Assembly: GCF_013204855.1 (NCBI RefSeq)
Contig: NZ_JABMKZ010000003.1
Location: 620,001-684,000, forward strand
Length of the DNA: 64,000 nucleotides
Source: Paenibacillus alba
Lineage (GTDB): Bacteria; Bacillota; Bacilli; Paenibacillales; NBRC-103111
Reading direction: 5' to 3'
Part shown: positions 48,384 to 57,307 of the stretch, piece by piece
Numbering within the stretch: the first letter of the stretch is position 1
How the letters are laid out: each line of letters begins with the position of its first letter
Notes under the pieces: generated by a model
The model's database searches: none
The model's input: only the letters and a program-made list of their open reading frames with translations
What the model was told of the DNA's origin: nothing
Translations under genes and position numbers: made by a program

Positions 48384-49268
48384 ATGTCTGATCTAGGATT
48401 CATTTTACGCAAAACACGGCTGGAAAAAAAGATATCGCTTGAAGATCTCCAGGAAGTCACGAAAATTCGTAAACGCTACTTAGAAGCTATTGAGGAAGGG
48501 AATTACAAGGTATTGCCTGGCAGCTTTTATGTGCGAGCTTTCATTAAAAGCTACGCAGAAGCCGTAGGTCTTGATCCAACTGAAGTGCTGAATATGTATC
48601 AATCTACGAATCCTTCACCCGTAGTGGAGAAGCCAGTCGTCGAAAATATTCGCAAGAACAGAACGAGTGTTCGCAACACGGAAAAATTAAGCCGATGGGC
48701 TTCAAGTGTGATGTTTATCTGTTTCATTCTGCTGATCTTTGGAATTGTGTATTACTATACATATAAGAATTACAAGGGTACGCCAGCGGATGAAAAACCG
48801 TCACAAACGCAATCATCGAGGATAACAACATCAACAAGTCCTGCGACAGGTACGAATGCCAACAGCATACCTAATGCATCCAGTGATGGTAAAGTGGCAC
48901 CTCTTTCGACTGCGACGTCAACACCGGCGCCGACACCGACGCCACCTGCGGTTCAAGTTAAGTTCAGCAGCACCGAGAAGGGTGTAGATAACTACACGAT
49001 TATTGGCACAGCGAATTTGGATATCCAAATGAAAATAACAGGCCCTTGTTGGATAGGTGTTGATACAATTTCTGAAGGCGGAGGCAAAAAGACGCTTAGT
49101 CAGAAGCTGTACAACTCTGGTGATACAGAGGCATTTAATGTTGCGGGTTCCGCCTATCTAAATGTGGGCGCAGCCAGTGCATTAGAGCTTACTGTGAACG
49201 GCACTGTCGTTCCAGTAGGGGATACGCCAAACCCCAAAAGGGTTCAGCTTAATTTGCAAAAAAACTAG
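48384..49268 (+). CDS. ymfM: RodZ-like HTH/transmembrane protein (YmfM)
   Basis: A 294-residue RodZ family protein. The cytoplasmic N-terminus is a helix-turn-helix (LGFILRKTRLEKKISLEDL to YVRAFIKSYAEAVGLDP, ~residues 4-72), followed by one membrane helix (~110-130, VMFICFILLIFGIVYYYTY), a Ser/Thr/Pro linker (~135-195) and an extracytoplasmic DUF4115 domain (~200-294). RodZ links MreB to the elongation machinery. ATG 48384 follows GGGGAGGTGACC. Confidence 0.92.
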   Translation: MSDLGFILRKTRLEKKISLEDLQEVTKIRKRYLEAIEEGNYKVLPGSFYVRAFIKSYAEAVGLDPTEVLNMYQSTNPSPVVEKPVVENIRKNRTSVRNTEKLSRWASSVMFICFILLIFGIVYYYTYKNYKGTPADEKPSQTQSSRITTSTSPATGTNANSIPNASSDGKVAPLSTATSTPAPTPTPPAVQVKFSSTEKGVDNYTIIGTANLDIQMKITGPCWIGVDTISEGGGKKTLSQKLYNSGDTEAFNVAGSAYLNVGAASALELTVNGTVVPVGDTPNPKRVQLNLQKN

Positions 49269-49317
49269 CATTTTGGCGGTTCCTGCGCTTTCCCGGGTAA
49301 TGATTGCTTGATCCGTA

Positions 49318-49358
49318 ACATCCTAGGCCAAGGGGCTTTGGGATGTTTCTTTTTTTTC
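49318..49358 (+). terminator. Terminator after ymfM
   Basis: ACATCC pairs with GGATGT with additional G/C pairing inside, followed by TTCTTTTTTTT. Confidence 0.75.
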
Positions 49359-49409
49359 GGCTTCTTGCTATAATGCTAATGTAATTTGATGGAAAGGGTG
49401 TTTGTCTAC

Positions 49410-49901
49410 ATGAGTACAGAAAGCTCGTTTGATATCGTATCCAAAGTGGATATGCAGGAATTAACGAACGCCATTCAGCAGGCGGAAAAGGAAATTCTTA
49501 CACGATTTGATTTTAAAGGCAGCAAAAGCAGTATTAAATTGGACAAGGATCAATTGGTCGTCACTTCGGATGATGAATTTAAGCTGCAAAATGTGCTTGA
49601 TATTATGCATGCCAAAATGACGAAACGCGGGATCTCGATCAAAAATCTCGAATACAGCAAGGTAGAACCGGCAGCTGGCCAAACGGTTAGGCAGAAAATC
49701 AGCATGAAGCAGGGCGTCGATCAAGAAAACTCCAAGAAAATTAACATTTTGATTCGTGATTCCAAGTTGAAGGTGAAAACGCAAATTCAAGGGGATCAGA
49801 TCCGTGTAACAGGGAAGAGCCGCGATGATTTGCAAGCGGTTATTGCCCTATTGCGCAAAGCGGAAATCCCGCTTGATTTGCAATTTGTTAACTTGAAATA
49901 G
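49410..49901 (+). CDS. YajQ family nucleotide-binding protein
   Basis: A 163-residue UPF0234/YajQ protein with two ferredoxin-like (RRM-like) domains; [20 protein letters not shown] opens and [20 protein letters not shown] closes. Some YajQ proteins bind cyclic di-GMP or RNA; the role in Firmicutes is unclear. I place the start at ATG 49410 with AAAGGGTG 9 bp upstream; in-frame TTG 49386/ATG 49389 are possible. A TATAAT at 49369-49374 probably serves as -10. Confidence 0.92.
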   Translation: MSTESSFDIVSKVDMQELTNAIQQAEKEILTRFDFKGSKSSIKLDKDQLVVTSDDEFKLQNVLDIMHAKMTKRGISIKNLEYSKVEPAAGQTVRQKISMKQGVDQENSKKINILIRDSKLKVKTQIQGDQIRVTGKSRDDLQAVIALLRKAEIPLDLQFVNLK

Positions 49902-49925
49902 GTATACATACGACGTTTAATTGCC

Positions 49926-49955
49926 AAAAACCCTCTAGTAATAGGGGGTTTTTAC
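49926..49955 (+). terminator. Terminator after the yajQ-like gene
   Basis: AAAAACCCTCT and AGGGGGTTTTT flank AGTAAT; symmetrical A/T runs suggest possible bidirectional function. Confidence 0.8.
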
Positions 49956-49958
49956 ATT

Positions 49959-49987
49959 TTGACACCCCTTGGGGCTTGTATTATACT
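49959..49987 (+). promoter_or_regulatory. Near-consensus SigA promoter of rimO-pgsA
   Basis: TTGACA (49959-49964), 17-bp spacer, TATACT (49982-49987): the strongest SigA promoter in the window. Confidence 0.85.
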
Positions 49988-50029
49988 GGTAAGGAGTGTT
50001 TTTTAGGACTATTGGAGGTTGTTTCTTTC

Positions 50030-51358
50030 ATGACAGAAAAGGTTAAAGTAGTGACTCTCGGATGCGAGAAGAATATGGTTGATTCCGAGATTATGTCTGG
50101 ATTAATACATGGACGTGGTTTTCAACTTGTAGACAACAAAGAAGATGCCACAGTCATTATCGTGAACACTTGCGGGTTCATTGATGCAGCGAAAGAAGAA
50201 TCAGTGAATACAATTTTGGATATGGCAGAATTGAAACAAACAGCGAATCTCAAGGCGCTTATCGTCTCAGGATGTTTGACACAACGCTACAAGAAGCAGC
50301 TGATGGATGAAATGCCTGAGATTGATGGCATCGTGGGAACCGGTGATTTTGATAAAATCAATCATATTGTTGATGAAGCGCTTCGTGGCAAGAGACCGGT
50401 CCTAGTCGGGAATCCGGTATTTAACTATGATGCTGACCTGCCAAGATTGGTGACGACACCTAGGTACACGGCGTATGTGAAAATTGCCGAAGGCTGCGAC
50501 AATGCGTGCACATTCTGCAGTATTCCGATTATGCGCGGTGCATTCAAGAGTAGAAGCATGGAGTCCGTTGTGGCGGAAGTCGCAAACCTGGCTTCACAAG
50601 GCGTCAAAGAAGTCAGTCTGATCGCCCAAGATTCAACGAATTACGGGACGGATTTGTATGATAGTTTCATGCTGCCTACTTTATTGAATAAAGTGAGCGA
50701 AGTAGAGGGGATTGAATGGGTCAGACTTCACTATGCTTATCCAGGTTTCTTCAGCGATGAGCTGATTGAAGTCATGGCATCGAACCCGAAGATATGCAAA
50801 TATATCGATATGCCGCTTCAACATAGTGAAGATTCGATTCTGAAAAGGATGCGCAGACCAGGGCGTCAGAAAGATACGCGTGAACTGGTTCGCAAAATCC
50901 GTGAAGCGATCCCAGATGTAGCCCTTCGGACATCCTTGATCGTAGGCTTCCCTGGAGAAACGGAAGAAGATTTCGAAAACCTCAAACAATTTGTACGCGA
51001 CGTGCAATTTGATCGTCTTGGGGTATTCGCCTACTCCAAAGAAGATGATACGCCAGCGGCTCGTCTGCCAGACCAAGTTCCCGATGATGTCAAAGAATAC
51101 CGTGCGAATGCGATTATGGAAATTCAGCGTGAAATTTCAAATATTCGTGGCGGACGTCGAATTGGACAAGAAATTGATGTGCTGATCGAGCGATACGATG
51201 GCCGGAGTGATGTCTATATCGGCCGTTCCCAATTTGACGCTCCTGAGATCGATGGGGAAGTATTCGTTTCCAATGGCAATTTGAGCATTGGCGAATTGGC
51301 AAAAGTTCGTATTACCCACTCCTATGAGTTTGACTTGTCTGGGGAGGTTATTGCATGA
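50030..51358 (+). CDS. rimO: Ribosomal protein S12 methylthiotransferase RimO
   Basis: A 442-residue radical-SAM methylthiotransferase that modifies an Asp of S12. The N-terminal UPF0004 domain has TLGCEKNMVDSE, VNTCGFID and VSGCLTQRY cysteines for the auxiliary cluster; the radical-SAM CxxxCxxC is GCDNACTFCSIP (~residue 155); a TRAM domain closes the protein. ATG 50030 follows TTGGAGG. Its relative MiaB is encoded at the end of this window. pgsA overlaps by 4 bp. Confidence 0.95.
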   Translation: MTEKVKVVTLGCEKNMVDSEIMSGLIHGRGFQLVDNKEDATVIIVNTCGFIDAAKEESVNTILDMAELKQTANLKALIVSGCLTQRYKKQLMDEMPEIDGIVGTGDFDKINHIVDEALRGKRPVLVGNPVFNYDADLPRLVTTPRYTAYVKIAEGCDNACTFCSIPIMRGAFKSRSMESVVAEVANLASQGVKEVSLIAQDSTNYGTDLYDSFMLPTLLNKVSEVEGIEWVRLHYAYPGFFSDELIEVMASNPKICKYIDMPLQHSEDSILKRMRRPGRQKDTRELVRKIREAIPDVALRTSLIVGFPGETEEDFENLKQFVRDVQFDRLGVFAYSKEDDTPAARLPDQVPDDVKEYRANAIMEIQREISNIRGGRRIGQEIDVLIERYDGRSDVYIGRSQFDAPEIDGEVFVSNGNLSIGELAKVRITHSYEFDLSGEVIA

Positions 51359-51939
51359 ACCTAGCCAATCGCATCACCGTAGCGAGGATTTTGTTAGTAC
51401 CTATCATCATGTTCTTCTTGTTGATTAAGGTGAAATTTCCACATATACGGATAGAGGAATTCAGCATTACGTATAATCAAATTATTGCTGCTACCATATT
51501 CATTATTGCAGCGAGTACAGATAGTTTAGATGGTTACATAGCCAGAAAACGCAATCTTGTAACCAATTTAGGCAAGCTGCTTGATCCGTTAGCGGATAAG
51601 CTGCTTGTTACAGCTGTTCTCGTTTCTCTCGTTGAGATGGGTAAAGTAGATGCTTGGATTGTCATTGTCATTATCAGTAGGGAGTGGGCAGTTACTGGCT
51701 TACGCCAAATCGCCCTATTGGAAGGCACTGTGATGGCGGCCAGCAAGTGGGGAAAAGCAAAGACGGCAGCTCAAATTACCGCCATCATTGCATTACTTAT
51801 CAATAATTTTCCGTTTACGTTTGTGGATTTCCCTTTTGATGTTATAGCTAGCTGGGCAGCAGCAATTATTACGGTTTACTCAGGAATAGAGTACTTTGTG
51901 AAGAATAAGCATGTCATCGATTTTTCTGAAAAAGCTTAA
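51355..51939 (+). CDS. pgsA: CDP-diacylglycerol-glycerol-3-phosphate 3-phosphatidyltransferase
   Basis: A 194-residue integral membrane enzyme making phosphatidylglycerol phosphate from the CDP-diacylglycerol that CdsA supplies. The CDP-alcohol phosphotransferase motif DG-x2-AR-x8-G-x3-D-x3-D is seen across DSLDGYIARKRNL and LGKLLDPLADKL. Four to six membrane helices. ATGA overlap with rimO. GGCAACC and GGTTGC after its stop (51943-51975) may form a weak terminator. Confidence 0.96.
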   Translation: MNLANRITVARILLVPIIMFFLLIKVKFPHIRIEEFSITYNQIIAATIFIIAASTDSLDGYIARKRNLVTNLGKLLDPLADKLLVTAVLVSLVEMGKVDAWIVIVIISREWAVTGLRQIALLEGTVMAASKWGKAKTAAQITAIIALLINNFPFTFVDFPFDVIASWAAAIITVYSGIEYFVKNKHVIDFSEKA

Positions 51940-52032
51940 TAGGGCAACCTATTATCCACCTCTAAACGCGGTTGCTCTTCATTGATCAGCCATGGGTAGG
52001 GGTTTTCTTATTTATAAAGGAGGAATTCCAAT

Positions 52033-53283
52033 ATGAAAGCTGAAATTGTTGCTGTCGGTACAGAGCTTTTGCTTGGCCAGATTGTAAATACGAATGCTCA
52101 ATTTATATCAAGGGAATGCGCGGCAATTGGCGTAGATATGTACTTTCAAACGGTTGTTGGCGACAATGAGCAAAGATTGCTCGACACGTTCCGATTAGCG
52201 GCTTCCAGAGCGGATGTCGTCATCGTTACGGGAGGACTTGGACCTACACAGGATGATCTAACGAAAGACGTGCTAGCCGCCTTTGTAGGCCGTGAGCTGG
52301 TTTTGCATGAGCCCTCCATGAAGGCGATCTCCGAGTTGTTCCAATCCCGCGGAATACATATGGTCGAGAGCAACAGAAGACAGGCGCTGATGATTGAAGG
52401 CAGCGATCCTTTGCATAACGAAACAGGACTAGCCGTTGGGATTGCTTTTACTTATGAAGGTACGCATTTCATCCTGTTGCCCGGCCCTCCCAAAGAAATG
52501 AAGCCTATGTTTACGAAATATGCGGTGCCATGGCTGCAAGCTGTCATGACAGATGCGGTACCTCTTTATTCGAAAATGCTCAAATTTGCCGGGATTGGAG
52601 AATCCAATCTAGAGCATCAGCTGCTGGACTTGATTGAAGCTCAGACCGATCCTACGATCGCTCCATATGCCAAAGAAGGCGAAGTGACCATTCGCCTGAC
52701 GACTCGTGCACAATCGCAGGAGGAGGGCGAGAAGCGGCTGCTTCCGACCGAGCAAGCGATCAGAGCACGTCTGGCAGATCATCTCTATGCGGATCAGGAT
52801 GTTCCGATTGAAAGCATTGTCCTGCAACTGCTGGAGCAAAAGCAGCTAACCCTTACCGTGGCTGAAAGCTGCACCGGAGGATTATTGAGTGACATGCTTA
52901 CAGATGTACCAGGAAGTTCCAAGTCATTCCTTGGTGGAATTATTTGTTATTCCAATGCTTTGAAGCATAAGCTTTTAGGCGTGCCGATGGAAATTCTGGA
53001 AGGAGATGGCGCACCAGGTGCAGTTAGCCGTGAGACCGCGGTTCTCTTGGCTGAGAATTTGATTGCCACCACGGGAAGCGATTTCGGTATCTCAGTTACC
53101 GGTGTGGCCGGACCCAGTCCATCAGAAGGCAAGCCGGTAGGGCTGGTTTATGTTGGCTTTGCACAGAAGAATGCCGAAACAGCTGTATTCACTTTGCAAC
53201 TGTCCGGCAATCGGGAGTCTGTTAAGCATCGGGCAGCCAAAAGCGCACTCTATCAATTATGGAAACAGTTGAAAGATCACTAG
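52033..53283 (+). CDS. cinA: CinA family competence/damage-inducible protein
   Basis: A 416-residue CinA with an N-terminal molybdopterin-binding-like domain (AVGTELLLGQIVNTNAQFIS and VIVTGGLGPTQDDLTKDVLA) linked to a C-terminal CinA domain (TVAESCTGGLLSDMLTDVPG, ISVTGVAGPSPSEGKPVGLV), the latter a nicotinamide-nucleotide amidase in other bacteria. cinA-recA is conserved in Firmicutes. ATG 52033 follows AAGGAGGAATTCC. A strong terminator separates it from recA. Confidence 0.95.
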   Translation: MKAEIVAVGTELLLGQIVNTNAQFISRECAAIGVDMYFQTVVGDNEQRLLDTFRLAASRADVVIVTGGLGPTQDDLTKDVLAAFVGRELVLHEPSMKAISELFQSRGIHMVESNRRQALMIEGSDPLHNETGLAVGIAFTYEGTHFILLPGPPKEMKPMFTKYAVPWLQAVMTDAVPLYSKMLKFAGIGESNLEHQLLDLIEAQTDPTIAPYAKEGEVTIRLTTRAQSQEEGEKRLLPTEQAIRARLADHLYADQDVPIESIVLQLLEQKQLTLTVAESCTGGLLSDMLTDVPGSSKSFLGGIICYSNALKHKLLGVPMEILEGDGAPGAVSRETAVLLAENLIATTGSDFGISVTGVAGPSPSEGKPVGLVYVGFAQKNAETAVFTLQLSGNRESVKHRAAKSALYQLWKQLKDH

Positions 53284-53316
53284 GGTTCGCATATAATAAG
53301 ATCAGTGTTAACGGAA

Positions 53317-53353
53317 GAACCGTAGCAAAGCGATAACTTTGTTGCGGTTTTTT
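53317..53353 (+). terminator. Terminator between cinA and recA
   Basis: ACCGTAGCAAAG pairs along 12 bp with CTTTGTTGCGGT (two G-U pairs), then TTTTTTG. Confidence 0.85.
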
Positions 53354-53371
53354 GTTTGTTCGCTAAAAAGT

Positions 53372-53423
53372 CGAATGTATGTTCGAAAAAATACTTGGCA
53401 AACACCCTGAAACAAGTTATCAT
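53372..53423 (+). promoter_or_regulatory. LexA (SOS) box and SigA promoter of recA
   Basis: CGAATGTATGTTCG (53372-53385) differs from the ideal Gram-positive LexA box CGAACATATGTTCG at two positions in one half-site only. TTGGCA (53395-53400) and TATCAT (53418-53423), spaced 17 bp, form the promoter just downstream. Confidence 0.75.
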
Positions 53424-53457
53424 ATACCTATAATGATAGAAGAAGGAAGTGAGTGTT

Positions 53458-54501
53458 TTGACAGATCGTCGCGCAGCACTTGATAATGCACTACGTCAAA
53501 TTGAGAAACAGTTCGGTAAAGGCTCCATCATGAAACTTGGAGAATCCACGCATATGCAAGTTGAAACGATTTCAACAGGATCGCTTGCCCTTGATATTGC
53601 ACTTGGAATAGGCGGATTTCCCCGCGGAAGAATTATTGAAGTATACGGTCCTGAGTCTTCAGGTAAAACAACCGTAGCCCTTCATGCGATTGCGGAAGTA
53701 CAACGAGTGGGTGGGCAAGCTGCTTTTATTGATGCGGAGCATGCCTTGGATCCTTCCTATGCAAGCAAGCTTGGGATTAATATCGATGAGCTCTTGCTTT
53801 CCCAGCCAGATACGGGTGAACAAGCCCTTGAAATCGCTGAAGCACTTGTGCGCAGTGGCGCTGTAGACATTATCGTTATTGACTCCGTTGCAGCACTCGT
53901 TCCTAAAGCTGAGATCGAAGGCGAGATGGGGGATTCCCACGTAGGTTTGCAAGCACGGTTGATGTCTCAAGCACTTCGTAAGTTGTCCGGTGCGATTAAC
54001 AAATCCAAAGTTATTGCTATCTTCATCAATCAATTGCGCGAAAAAGTCGGCGTAATGTTCGGTAACCCGGAGACAACACCAGGGGGGCGTGCATTGAAGT
54101 TTTATTCCTCCGTGCGACTTGATGTTCGCCGTGTTGAAACCATTAAACAAGGTAACGATATGGTCGGTAACCGTACAAGAATTAAGGTCGTTAAGAATAA
54201 AGTAGCACCTCCGTTCAAACAAGCGGAAGTTGATATTATGTACGGTGAAGGTATTTCGCGCGAAGGCAGTATTATCGATATCGGTACGGAGATGGATATC
54301 GTGAACAAAAGCGGAGCGTGGTATTCTTACGAAGGCGAAAGACTGGGTCAAGGCCGTGAGAATTCGAAGCAATTTTTGAAAGACAACAAAGCCATTTCAG
54401 AAACGATTGAGCTGAAAATTCGTGAGAACAGCAATTTAATTAAAGCTGTTGGTCCTAACGTGGATGAGGACGAGGATGAGCTGGAAGTCGCTTTCGAATA
54501 G
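53458..54501 (+). CDS. recA: Recombinase RecA
   Basis: A 347-residue RecA. Walker A is GPESSGKTT (~residues 64-72), Walker [11 protein letters not shown], loop L1 around [15 protein letters not shown] and L2 around [18 protein letters not shown]; the C-terminal tail is acidic (DEDEDELEV). I choose TTG 53458 ([12 protein letters not shown]), about 10 bp after AAGGA; an in-frame GTG at 53449 overlaps that SD. No intein is present. A LexA box upstream indicates SOS control. Confidence 0.98.
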   Translation: MTDRRAALDNALRQIEKQFGKGSIMKLGESTHMQVETISTGSLALDIALGIGGFPRGRIIEVYGPESSGKTTVALHAIAEVQRVGGQAAFIDAEHALDPSYASKLGINIDELLLSQPDTGEQALEIAEALVRSGAVDIIVIDSVAALVPKAEIEGEMGDSHVGLQARLMSQALRKLSGAINKSKVIAIFINQLREKVGVMFGNPETTPGGRALKFYSSVRLDVRRVETIKQGNDMVGNRTRIKVVKNKVAPPFKQAEVDIMYGEGISREGSIIDIGTEMDIVNKSGAWYSYEGERLGQGRENSKQFLKDNKAISETIELKIRENSNLIKAVGPNVDEDEDELEVAFE

Positions 54502-54520
54502 CATTTAAATAATACATTGA

Positions 54521-54553
54521 AAGCACCTTAAACCTTGTGTTAAGGTGTTTTTC
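54521..54553 (+). terminator. Terminator after recA
   Basis: CACCTTAA and TTAAGGTG form a perfect 8-bp stem, followed by TTTTT. Confidence 0.75.
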
Positions 54554-54575
54554 GTTTTAGGGGAGCTGGTTTGAA

Positions 54576-55265
54576 TTGAATACTGAAGAACAAACAATAG
54601 CAATCATCACATTGGTTGAGAAACAGAAGCGGGGCAGGCACAGGTACAATATTTTTATTAATGAGGAATATGCCTTCTCGGTACATGAAGACATCTTAAT
54701 TAAGCATCGACTGAACAAAGGCGAGACCATTGACCATCAAGTCATTGAGAAAATTACGATAGATGAAGAACGCAATAGTGCCTATTTGAAGGCTATTCGA
54801 ATCATTGGCCGCCGTCCTCATTCAGCGATAGAAGTAAAGCGCAAGCTCAAAGAAGCTGGTTATGAGGCACCTGTCATAGATTGGGCTTGCGAGAAGCTTA
54901 TTGAACATAAGTATCTCAACGATGAAGAATTTGCTCAAATGTGGACCGATAGTCGGATTATTTCTCAGAAGAAAGGTCGGAATCTCGTTCGACAAGAACT
55001 TCAGCAAAAAGGAATTCATAAGGAATTGGTAAAAAATGCGATGGACACCATTAATTCTGATGATGAATTTGCTGGAGCGATGAAGATTGCCCAAACGAAA
55101 TGGAAACAAACTTCAGGGAAAATGATTGATCGCAAAAGAAAAACAGGGGCTTTTTTAATGCGGCGCGGATATACGGGCTCTATGGTTAGCAAGGTTTTGG
55201 CGCAAGTGAGCAGTGAGCCCAACGAGGAAGAGTTTGAAGTTTTTGATGATTCATTCGATAGTTAA
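54576..55265 (+). CDS. recX: Regulatory protein RecX
   Basis: A 229-residue RecX made of repeated three-helix units; RIIGRRPHSAIEVKRKLKEAG and LIEHKYLNDEEFAQMWTDSR are typical. It modulates RecA filaments. TTG 54576 with GGGGAG about 10 bp upstream. In Bacillus subtilis recX is unlinked, whereas here it directly follows recA as in many other bacteria. Its stop codon lies inside the first palindrome at 55261-55275. Confidence 0.93.
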   Translation: MNTEEQTIAIITLVEKQKRGRHRYNIFINEEYAFSVHEDILIKHRLNKGETIDHQVIEKITIDEERNSAYLKAIRIIGRRPHSAIEVKRKLKEAGYEAPVIDWACEKLIEHKYLNDEEFAQMWTDSRIISQKKGRNLVRQELQQKGIHKELVKNAMDTINSDDEFAGAMKIAQTKWKQTSGKMIDRKRKTGAFLMRRGYTGSMVSKVLAQVSSEPNEEEFEVFDDSFDS

Positions 55266-55305
55266 TGTCATTAAATAATTTTCGTAATTAGTTAATGACA
55301 TTAAC
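55261..55305 (+). repeat. Twin palindromes forming one long hairpin between recX and rny
   Basis: GTTAATGTCATTAA (55261-55274) and TTAATGACATTAAC (55292-55305) are perfect inverted copies. Each arm is also itself a palindrome, TTAATG-n-CATTAA, so there are two operator-like sites with centres 30 bp apart. Between the arms TAATT and AATTA pair again around TTCGT, giving a near-continuous 19-20-bp AT-rich stem. No U-tract follows. Confidence 0.75.
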
Positions 55306-55652
55306 CATAGTTTGGGTATTAAGCAACCGAGTATTCGCTTATCGATGACATTCGCTTGACAAGCTTCTTCGACAAAAGATAAAATAACAGTGTATATTTT
55401 CATAATTTGTTCAAAATCATACTTCTATCATTGATTTTGAGGGAACAGATGTAGAAACCGCCAATTTTTACACTGTTGATTATGGATTATTAGCACTATA
55501 GTGCCTCTAACGCACAGTGCGCATTCATTTAAAAGCCATACTCTTTTCGTCATGGGGTATGTATGACTAGTCAAACAATTAAATATCGGATTAAAAAACC
55601 GAACGGAATCCCAGGCTAACACCTTGGAGAAACCAACGAGGAGGTGAACAAG
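55306..55652 (+). promoter_or_regulatory. rny promoter and ~250-nt structured leader
   Basis: No gene is seen in this stretch. TTGACA (55356-55361) and TAAAAT (55380-55385), 18 bp apart, form a good SigA promoter. The following leader has several stems: AAAATCA with TGATTTT (about 55412-55440), the 12-bp palindrome GCACTATAGTGC (55493-55504), CGCACAGTGCG (55511-55521), and CATAC with GTATG (about 55538-55563). The ribosome-binding site GAGGAGGTGA is at 55638-55647. Confidence 0.6.
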
Positions 55653-57194
55653 ATGATGACTTTCATCTGGGTCGCGATCATTCTCATTGTTGGAGCTGCA
55701 TGCTTAGGGATTGGTTATTTTATCCGTAAATCTCTTGCAGAAGCGAAAATTTCCAGTGCTGAAACAGCCGCTGAACAGATTAGAGAATCTGCCAAGAAGG
55801 AAGCGGAAGCACTGAAAAAAGAAACGGTTCTGGAAGCAAAGGACGAAGTGCATAAGCTGAGGTCCGAAGCTGAAAAAGACATTCGTGAACGTCGGAATGA
55901 AATTCAACGACAAGAAAGACGATTGTTGCAAAAAGAGGAATCGCTGGATAAAAAATTAGAATCTCTCGAGCGTAAAGAAGAGCAAGTTGCCAACAAAGAG
56001 AAGCGGATCGAGGATACACAAACACAAATTGATCAGCTGTACAAGAGCCAAGTTTCGGAGTTAGAGCGGATTTCCGGTCTTACAATGGAGGAAGCGAAAA
56101 GCATCATCCTCACCAATGTAGAACAGGAAGTACGTCACGAAACGGCACAGTTGATTAAAGAAATTGAACAACAAGCCAAAGAAGAAGGCGATAAGAAAGC
56201 ACGTGAAATCATCACACTCGCCATTCAACGTTGTGCGGCAGATCACGTTGCCGAAACGACGGTTTCCGTTGTTTCATTGCCAAATGAAGAGATGAAAGGT
56301 CGGATCATCGGTCGTGAAGGACGCAATATCCGTGCACTTGAAACATTAACGGGTATCGACCTTATCATTGATGATACGCCAGAAGCTGTTATTTTATCAG
56401 GATTTGATCCAATCCGCCGCGAAATTGCTCGGACCTCTTTGGAGAAACTAGTTGCTGATGGACGTATTCATCCAGCTCGTATCGAAGAAATGGTGGAGAA
56501 ATCCCGCAAAGAAGTGGATGAGCGTATCCGAGAATACGGTGAGCAAGCCACGTTCGAGGTTGGAGTCCACGGTTTGCATCCGGACTTGATCAAAATTTTG
56601 GGACGCCTGAAATTCAGAACAAGTTACGGTCAAAACGTGTTGAAACATTCCATGGAAGTAGCTTATCTGGCTGGTCTGATGGCCGGGGAGCTCGGGGTAG
56701 ACGTAACTTTGGCGAAACGTGCCGGGCTGCTCCATGACATCGGTAAGGCGTTAGACCACGAGGTCGAAGGATCTCATGTGGAAATCGGTGTTGAGATTGG
56801 TAAGAAGTACAAGGAGCATCCAGTTGTCATTAATAGTATTGCTTCCCATCATGGCGATGTGGAAGCGACGTCTGTCATCGCGATGCTGGTTGGAGCTGCA
56901 GATGCCTTATCCGCGGCAAGACCAGGAGCACGCAGAGAGACGCTTGAAACATACATTAAGCGTCTAGAGAAACTTGAAGAGATATCGGAATCCTTTGAAG
57001 GTGTTGAGAAATCATACGCCATTCAAGCTGGTCGCGAAGTGCGTGTAATGGTTCAACCTGAAAAAGTGGATGATACCGAAGCGTTCCGCCTGGCCCGTGA
57101 TATTACGAAGAAAATCGAGGGTGAACTCGATTATCCGGGACATATCAAGGTTACGGTTATTCGTGAAACTAGAGCAGTAGAATACGCTAAATAA
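55653..57194 (+). CDS. rny: Ribonuclease Y
   Basis: A 513-residue membrane-anchored endoribonuclease that starts mRNA decay. One N-terminal membrane helix ([20 protein letters not shown]), a long charged coiled coil (~30-190), a KH domain ([15 protein letters not shown], ~residue 219) and an HD domain ([10 protein letters not shown], catalytic HD at ~residues 360-361). ATG 55653 is best placed after GAGGAGGTGA; GTG 55644 overlaps that site and ATG 55656 is also possible. It follows a long leader. Confidence 0.97.
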   Translation: MMTFIWVAIILIVGAACLGIGYFIRKSLAEAKISSAETAAEQIRESAKKEAEALKKETVLEAKDEVHKLRSEAEKDIRERRNEIQRQERRLLQKEESLDKKLESLERKEEQVANKEKRIEDTQTQIDQLYKSQVSELERISGLTMEEAKSIILTNVEQEVRHETAQLIKEIEQQAKEEGDKKAREIITLAIQRCAADHVAETTVSVVSLPNEEMKGRIIGREGRNIRALETLTGIDLIIDDTPEAVILSGFDPIRREIARTSLEKLVADGRIHPARIEEMVEKSRKEVDERIREYGEQATFEVGVHGLHPDLIKILGRLKFRTSYGQNVLKHSMEVAYLAGLMAGELGVDVTLAKRAGLLHDIGKALDHEVEGSHVEIGVEIGKKYKEHPVVINSIASHHGDVEATSVIAMLVGAADALSAARPGARRETLETYIKRLEKLEEISESFEGVEKSYAIQAGREVRVMVQPEKVDDTEAFRLARDITKKIEGELDYPGHIKVTVIRETRAVEYAK

Positions 57195-57204
57195 ACAATA
57201 ATGC

Positions 57205-57240
57205 GAAAAGTGGCTGCTACAGCCACTTTTCCTTATTTTC
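57205..57240 (+). terminator. Terminator after rny
   Basis: GAAAAGTGGCT-GCTAC-AGCCACTTTTC, an 11-bp perfect stem, then CTTATTTTC. Confidence 0.8.
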
Positions 57241-57307
57241 AGGACGATTGATGATCTCATCACCCGAACTGTGTATCTAAGGAGTATAAAGGAGCTATAA
57301 ATCGGTT

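Noticed and set aside
53659..54372. Long minus-strand open frame (237 codons) opposite recA
   Set aside because: It mirrors the highly constrained recA coding sequence, has no ribosome-binding site or recognisable domain, and is Cys/Phe/Asn-rich as expected from antisense of a codon-biased gene. Similar antisense frames opposite nusA, korA and polC were dismissed for the same reason.
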